A stretch of DNA of 64,000 nt, taken from positions 62,001-126,000 of the forward strand of contig NZ_JAAIJY010000004.1 of the NCBI RefSeq assembly GCF_011752065.1, given 5' to 3'. Numbering within the stretch: the stretch's first letter is position 1; each line of letters starts with the position of its first letter. The DNA is from Actinomyces sp. ZJ308 (lineage in GTDB: Bacteria > Actinomycetota > Actinomycetes > Actinomycetales > Actinomycetaceae). Both the position numbers and the translations under genes were made by a program. This document shows, one piece after another, positions 60,248 through 64,000 of this stretch. The notes beneath the pieces were generated by a model that saw only the letters and a list, made by a program, of their open reading frames with translations, was not told the DNA's origin and ran no database searches.

Positions 60248-61399
60248 ATGACCTACCGCATGATCTTCAACCAGACCGGCTACTTCGGCAGGGGCGCGAT
60301 CGCCAACATCGCCCCAGAGATCGCCCGCCGGGGCCTGACCCGGGCCTTCATCGTCACCGACCCGGTGCTGGCCGACAACGGCACCGCCGCCCGCATCACC
60401 GACCTGCTCGATAAGGCCGGCATCGGCTGGGAGATCTTCTCCGACGTCGTCCCCAACCCGCCGGTCGAGAAGGTCCAGGCCGGCCTGGCGGCCTTCCGCG
60501 CCTCGGGCGCCGACGTGCTCATCGGTCTGGGCGGGGGCTCGCCTCAGGACACCTGCAAGGCGATCTCGGTGATCGCCACCAACCCCGACTTCGAGGACGT
60601 CCTGAGCCTGGAGGGCCTGTCCCCCACCACCAGGCCGGGCGTGCCGATCATCGGCGTGCCCACGACCGCGGGCACGGCCAGCGAGACCACCATCAACTAC
60701 GTCATCACCGACACCGCCAAGCAGCGCAAGTTCGTGTGCGTCGACCCCCACGACATCCCGGTCCTGGCCATCGTCGACCCCGATCTCATGGACGGCATGC
60801 CCCGCTCGCTCAAGGTGGCCACCGGGCTGGACGCCCTCACCCACGCCATCGAGGGCTACATCACGCCGGGTGCGTGGGAGCTCTCCGACGCCCTGTGCCT
60901 GCGCTCCATCCAGATGATCGCCGCCAACCTGCGCGCCGCGGCCGACGGGGACGCCGACGCCGTGGAGCAGATGGGCCTGGCCGCCTACATCAACGGCATG
61001 GCCTACTCCAACGTCGGGCTCGGCCTGGTCCACGGCATGGCGCACCCGCTGGGCGGGCGCTACAACGCCCCGCACGGGGTGGCCAACGGGATCCTGCTGG
61101 CTCCGGTCATGGCCTTCAACGCCGAGCACACCGGGGAGAAGTACCGCGACATCGCCGAGGCCTTCGGTGTCGCCGGCGCCCAGACGATGCCGCTGGACGA
61201 GGCGCGCGCCGCAGCGGTGGAGGCCGTGGCCCAGCTGACGCGGGACCTGGGCAACCCCACGCGGATCTCCGAGGTCGGGGTGGAGGCCGACGGGGTCGAG
61301 GCCCTGACCGATGACGCCTTCGCCGACGTGTGCACGCCGGGCAACCCGCGTCCCGCGACCCGCGAGGACATCAAGGCGATCTACACCTCGCTGCTCTGA
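60248..61399 (+). CDS. fucO: Lactaldehyde reductase / 1,2-propanediol oxidoreductase
   Basis: Iron-dependent group III alcohol dehydrogenase that reduces L-lactaldehyde to 1,2-propanediol in fucose or rhamnose fermentation. 383 residues from ATG 60248 (AGGAGCG upstream). The sequence follows E. coli FucO closely: ADVLIGLGGGSPQDTCKAISVIA, VPTTAGTASETTINYVITD, FVCVDPHDIP, and the metal ligands Asp and His in GLDALTHAIEGYI (about 195) and two His in LGLVHGMAHPLGGRYNAPHG (about 262-277). It sits on the opposite strand between rpsO and pnp, with no fucose or rhamnose genes nearby. Confidence 0.93.
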   Translation: MTYRMIFNQTGYFGRGAIANIAPEIARRGLTRAFIVTDPVLADNGTAARITDLLDKAGIGWEIFSDVVPNPPVEKVQAGLAAFRASGADVLIGLGGGSPQDTCKAISVIATNPDFEDVLSLEGLSPTTRPGVPIIGVPTTAGTASETTINYVITDTAKQRKFVCVDPHDIPVLAIVDPDLMDGMPRSLKVATGLDALTHAIEGYITPGAWELSDALCLRSIQMIAANLRAAADGDADAVEQMGLAAYINGMAYSNVGLGLVHGMAHPLGGRYNAPHGVANGILLAPVMAFNAEHTGEKYRDIAEAFGVAGAQTMPLDEARAAAVEAVAQLTRDLGNPTRISEVGVEADGVEALTDDAFADVCTPGNPRPATREDIKAIYTSLL

Positions 61400-61434
61400 G
61401 CCCCTCGGGACAGCTGAAGACGCATGAAAGACGG

Positions 61435-61470
61435 TGCGGCCCGGCTCCCCATGACGGGGGCCGGGCCGCA
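61435..61470. terminator. Bidirectional hairpin between fucO and rpsO
   Basis: TGCGGCCCGGC followed by TCCCC, a short loop, GGGGG and CCGGGCCGCA form a stem of about 15 bp with one bulge. It serves two convergent genes. Confidence 0.75.
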
Positions 61471-61492
61471 AGGCTCGCGGGCGCCAGCGCGC

Positions 61493-61762
61493 TCAGCGGC
61501 GGATGCCGAGGCGGGCGATGAGGGCACGGTAGCGCTCGATGTCCTCCCTCATGAGGTAGTCCAGGAGGCGGCGGCGCTTACCGATGAGCAGGTAGAGGCC
61601 GCGACGCGAGTGGTGGTCGTGGGTGTGGCCCTTGAAGTGCTCGGTGAGGTTGGAGATGCGCTCGGTGAGGATGGCGACCTGGACCTCCGGGGAGCCCGTG
61701 TCACCCTCGTGGGTGGCGTACTCGGCGATGATCTCTTGCTTGCGCTCGGGGGTAACCGACAT
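61493..61762 (-). CDS. rpsO: 30S ribosomal protein S15
   Basis: Primary 16S rRNA-binding protein of the platform. 89 residues, exact family length: [70 protein letters not shown]. The frame is open far upstream, but the ATG at 61762 is unambiguous. In most bacteria pnp follows directly; here a divergent fucO intervenes. Confidence 0.98.
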   Translation of the reverse strand: MSVTPERKQEIIAEYATHEGDTGSPEVQVAILTERISNLTEHFKGHTHDHHSRRGLYLLIGKRRRLLDYLMREDIERYRALIARLGIRR

Positions 61763-62006
61763 GCGGACTCCTTCGGGTCTCGTTGCACGGAGCGCCGGGG
61801 CAGGTTCTCCCGGGCATGAGGTATCCGTGGCCGATCGACGGCCTGCCAACCCTACCAGCGTCGCCGCACGCCGACCGCGCCGGCCGCTGTGTGAACCGGC
61901 ACAGCTCCGGGGCGGAAACGGGGTGGATGGCACCCCCCGACGACGAGCCCGGCCCGGGGCGCTCCGGCTCCGGAGACGGTGGCCGCAGCCGCTGCAGATA
62001 TTGCGG

Positions 62007-63032
62007 CTACTGCGCGGTGACGTCCTCAGGACGGATCGGATCGGGGACCGGGACGCCCAGGATCCGGGCGGTGTCCTCGATGTCGGTGCGCATCTGGGCC
62101 AGCAGCGGGTCCAGACCGTCGAAGGCGAGCATGGGGCGCAGGCGCTCGACGAGCTCGATCCCGACCTCCTCGCCGTAGAGGTTGAGGTCGGCGCGCCCCA
62201 GCACGTGGGCCTCGACCGTGCGCTGGGGGACGTCGTCGAAGGTGGGGTTGGTGCCGATCGAGATGGCGGCGGGAAGACGCTGTCCGCCCCCGTCGGCGCC
62301 GCTGCCGCGCACCAGCCAGCCGGCGTAGACGCCGTCGGGCGGTACGACGCCGGCGGTGGCGGCCTCCAGGTTGGCGGTGGGGAAGCCGAGCTCGCGCCCG
62401 CGTCGCAGCCCCCTGACGACGACTCCGCGCAGCCGGTGGGGACGTCCCAGGACCTGGTGGGCCTGCCCCATGTTCCCCTCCTTGAGGCACTGGCGTATCC
62501 AGGTCGATGACCAGCGCCGCCCCTGCTGAGAGCGGATCTTGGAGACGATCTCCACCGCGAAGCCGTCGGCCCGCCCGATCTGCTCCAGGGTGGCGGCGTC
62601 CCCCGAGTTGTGGCAGCCGAAGCGCACATCGTCCCCGACGACGACCGCCCGGGCTCCGAGCAGATTCTCCAGCCAGGTGCGCGCGAAGTCCTGGGGGCTC
62701 TGGGCGGCGAAGTCGAGGGTGTAGGTGATGACCAGGACCGCGTCCAGACCAATGTCTCCCAGAGAGGCCAGGCGGTCGGTCAGGGAGGTGATGAGGGGCA
62801 GGTCCAGGTCCGGCTGGTGGACGCTGCGGGGGTGCGGGTCGAAGGTGACCGCCACGGCCAGGGGCCGCTCACCGTCGCGGGCGAGCTCGTCGGAGAGCTC
62901 GACGACGCGCCCCAGGACCGCCTGGTGCCCACGGTGGACGCCGTCGAAGATGCCCATCGTGACCACCGTGCCCGGTCCGCCCGGTGCGCTCAAGCTCGCT
63001 GGCACCTGCTCGGCGCCGTACCAGACCTCCAC
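62007..63032 (-). CDS. ribF: Bifunctional riboflavin kinase / FAD synthetase
   Basis: Makes FMN and FAD. 341 residues from GTG 63032. The N-terminal adenylyltransferase half shows [25 protein letters not shown] (about 22-46) and [17 protein letters not shown]; the C-terminal kinase half shows [43 protein letters not shown] and [32 protein letters not shown]. Upstream of rpsO in the same direction with a 244-nt gap, a linkage seen in many bacteria. Confidence 0.96.
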   Translation of the reverse strand: MEVWYGAEQVPASLSAPGGPGTVVTMGIFDGVHRGHQAVLGRVVELSDELARDGERPLAVAVTFDPHPRSVHQPDLDLPLITSLTDRLASLGDIGLDAVLVITYTLDFAAQSPQDFARTWLENLLGARAVVVGDDVRFGCHNSGDAATLEQIGRADGFAVEIVSKIRSQQGRRWSSTWIRQCLKEGNMGQAHQVLGRPHRLRGVVVRGLRRGRELGFPTANLEAATAGVVPPDGVYAGWLVRGSGADGGGQRLPAAISIGTNPTFDDVPQRTVEAHVLGRADLNLYGEEVGIELVERLRPMLAFDGLDPLLAQMRTDIEDTARILGVPVPDPIRPEDVTAQ

Positions 63033-63218
63033 TGTCGATATCCCTGCTCTCGTCTGCCTGCGGGGCGCGCTGCACTCCCGCCCGCATGGTCCACGTTACT
63101 GTCCACGTTCCACGGCGCACGCTCCCGACCTGCACAGACGGGACGGGACGGCGGCTCGTGCGGGACAACCCTGCCACGGTCGTACCGCCGGACGCGACCT
63201 GGCGGCCTTCGACACGCC

Positions 63219-63247
63219 TTGACGCTTCTCGACCGTCAGTCTATTCT
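63219..63247 (+). promoter_or_regulatory. Promoter of the ABC permease gene
   Basis: TTGACG (63219-63224), a 17-nt spacer and TATTCT (63242-63247) fit a primary-sigma promoter, with a start expected near 63254, about 110 nt before the ATG. Confidence 0.65.
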
Positions 63248-63255
63248 CGATATCG

Positions 63256-63268
63256 ACCGACGGTCGGT
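63256..63268 (+). promoter_or_regulatory. Palindromic operator at the transcription start
   Basis: ACCGACGGTCGGT, a perfect 6-bp inverted repeat about one central base, lies where transcription should begin. Sites of this kind are typical of TetR/AcrR-type repressors. A half-site-like CGACCGTC occurs between the promoter boxes. Confidence 0.6.
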
Positions 63269-63361
63269 TAGCGTTGCGGACCGATTCCAGGACATGAGAA
63301 AGAGCCACACAGAACACGCACCGGAGAGAAAGACTTCAAAGACTTCAAGGAGGCCGTTGCC

Positions 63362-64000
63362 ATGCTGATGCGACTGCTCAAAGCCGACCTGGCGCGCGGC
63401 GCCGTCGTGGCCGCCACCCTGACCGCCCTCATCGCCCTGGCCGCCACGCTGATGTCGGCTGGGACGTCACTGGTCGTGGACAGCCTGTCGGCGACGAGCC
63501 GGCTCTCGCAGCGGGCCAAGCTGCCGGACCTGGTCCAGATGCACGCAGGGCAGATCGACGACGACACCCTCCAGACCATCGACCAGTGGGCCGAGGCACG
63601 CAGCGACGTCACCGACCACGAGGTCATCAAGACCCTGAAGGCACCGCGCCAGGAGCTGACGATCAATGGCGTCAACCAGAGCGGATCCTTCAACGAGCCC
63701 GCCTTCGTCACCTCCCCCAAGCACCTCGACCTGCTGCTCGATGATCACGGCAACCCCGTGGACCCGGGACCGGGCGAGGTGGTCCTGCCGATCCACTACC
63801 GGGTGATCAAGGCCGCCGACGTCGGCGACACCGTCACCGTGAGCACCTCCGGCAAGCCGATGACGCTGAAGGTGGTGGGCTTCGCAAGGGACGCCCAGAT
63901 GAACGCCGCCATGATCCCCTCCAAGCGCCTGGTGGTCAGCCCTGAGGACTTCTCCACCCTGGAGCAGCAGACCATCGACACCGAGTACCTCATCGAGTTC
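63362..64000 (+). CDS. ABC transporter permease (FtsX/MacB type), 3' end cut off by window
   Basis: The first 213 residues only. A membrane segment (about 14-37, GAVVAATLTALIALAATLMSAGTSLVV) is followed by an extracytoplasmic MacB-like domain: SRLSQRAKLPDLVQMHAGQIDDDTLQTIDQWAE, VKAADVGDTVTVSTSGKPMTLKVVGFARDAQMNAAMI. Such permeases export peptides, lipids or drugs, or act in lipoprotein release; the partner ATPase should lie beyond the window. ATG 63362 has AAGGAGG 8 nt upstream; a second ATG at 63368 is too far. Confidence 0.85.
   Translation, partial: MLMRLLKADLARGAVVAATLTALIALAATLMSAGTSLVVDSLSATSRLSQRAKLPDLVQMHAGQIDDDTLQTIDQWAEARSDVTDHEVIKTLKAPRQELTINGVNQSGSFNEPAFVTSPKHLDLLLDDHGNPVDPGPGEVVLPIHYRVIKAADVGDTVTVSTSGKPMTLKVVGFARDAQMNAAMIPSKRLVVSPEDFSTLEQQTIDTEYLIEF

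Larger units (their letters stand above)
63033..63361. other. 329-bp divergent gap between ribF and ABC permease
   Basis: No gene was found. Contains GTCCACGTT twice at a 12-nt period (63089-63097, 63101-63109) on the ribF side, and the promoter and operator described separately on the permease side. Confidence 0.6.

Noticed and set aside
1-64000. tRNA, rRNA, prophage or toxin-antitoxin genes
   Set aside because: Looked for by eye throughout; nothing met a reasonable standard. A covariance-model scan would be needed to exclude a small RNA gene.

Overview
The window is high-GC DNA from an actinobacterium. The gene order, an LPXTG-anchored surface protein, the absence of ftsA beside ftsZ and the protein sequences fit an oral Actinomyces of the A. 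oris/naeslundii type. That assignment comes from recognition by eye, not from a search. Most of the window is ordinary, densely packed chromosome.

Layout. 1-8.4 kb (minus strand): the end of hisD, a metF-metE methionine operon closed by a strong hairpin, a small unknown protein, and a large secreted right-handed beta-helix protein with an LPLTG sorting signal; then a small S4-domain protein on the plus strand. 8.4-17.7 kb (minus): a BCCT betaine transporter, dnaE, a ketopantoate-reductase-like gene with an internal deletion, a GNAT acetyltransferase, a RluA-type pseudouridine synthase and lspA.

17.9-38.1 kb (minus) is a complete actinobacterial division and cell wall (dcw) cluster. In transcription order it is mraZ, rsmH, ftsL-like, ftsI, murE, murF, mraY, murD, ftsW, murG, murC, ftsQ, ftsZ, pgeF, sepF, yggT, wag31. 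Most junctions from murE to ftsQ are ATGA-type stop/start overlaps, so the genes should be translationally coupled. The mraZ leader holds a 10-nt-periodic array of MraZ boxes. Precursor synthesis (MurC-F, MraY, MurG), septal polymerisation (FtsW, FtsI, FtsQ, FtsL) and ring placement (FtsZ, SepF, YggT, Wag31) are therefore encoded together, followed by lipoprotein processing (LspA).

38.4-53 kb is mixed: a DUF3040 membrane protein, DNA polymerase IV, a spermidine-synthase-like methyltransferase, a PAC2 protein, a HelD-like helicase, two tandem acyl-CoA ligases, a pyrimidine-dimer glycosylase, dapA, a GNAT protein and dapB. A 120-bp element bounded by 20-bp inverted repeats lies upstream of dapA.

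53-64 kb: a divergent TetR/SDR pair with a clear palindromic operator; a roughly 1.1-kb patch of gene debris between near-perfect 32-bp direct repeats; an M16 protease; pnp; fucO on the opposite strand between pnp and rpsO; ribF; and the start of an ABC-transporter permease with a good promoter and a palindromic operator.

No rRNA, tRNA, CRISPR array, prophage or intact transposase was seen. The least explained sequences are the 54.67-55.79 kb repeat-bounded patch, the 51.2-kb inverted-repeat element and the two oppositely oriented TGGAG/TGGGA arrays near mraZ.
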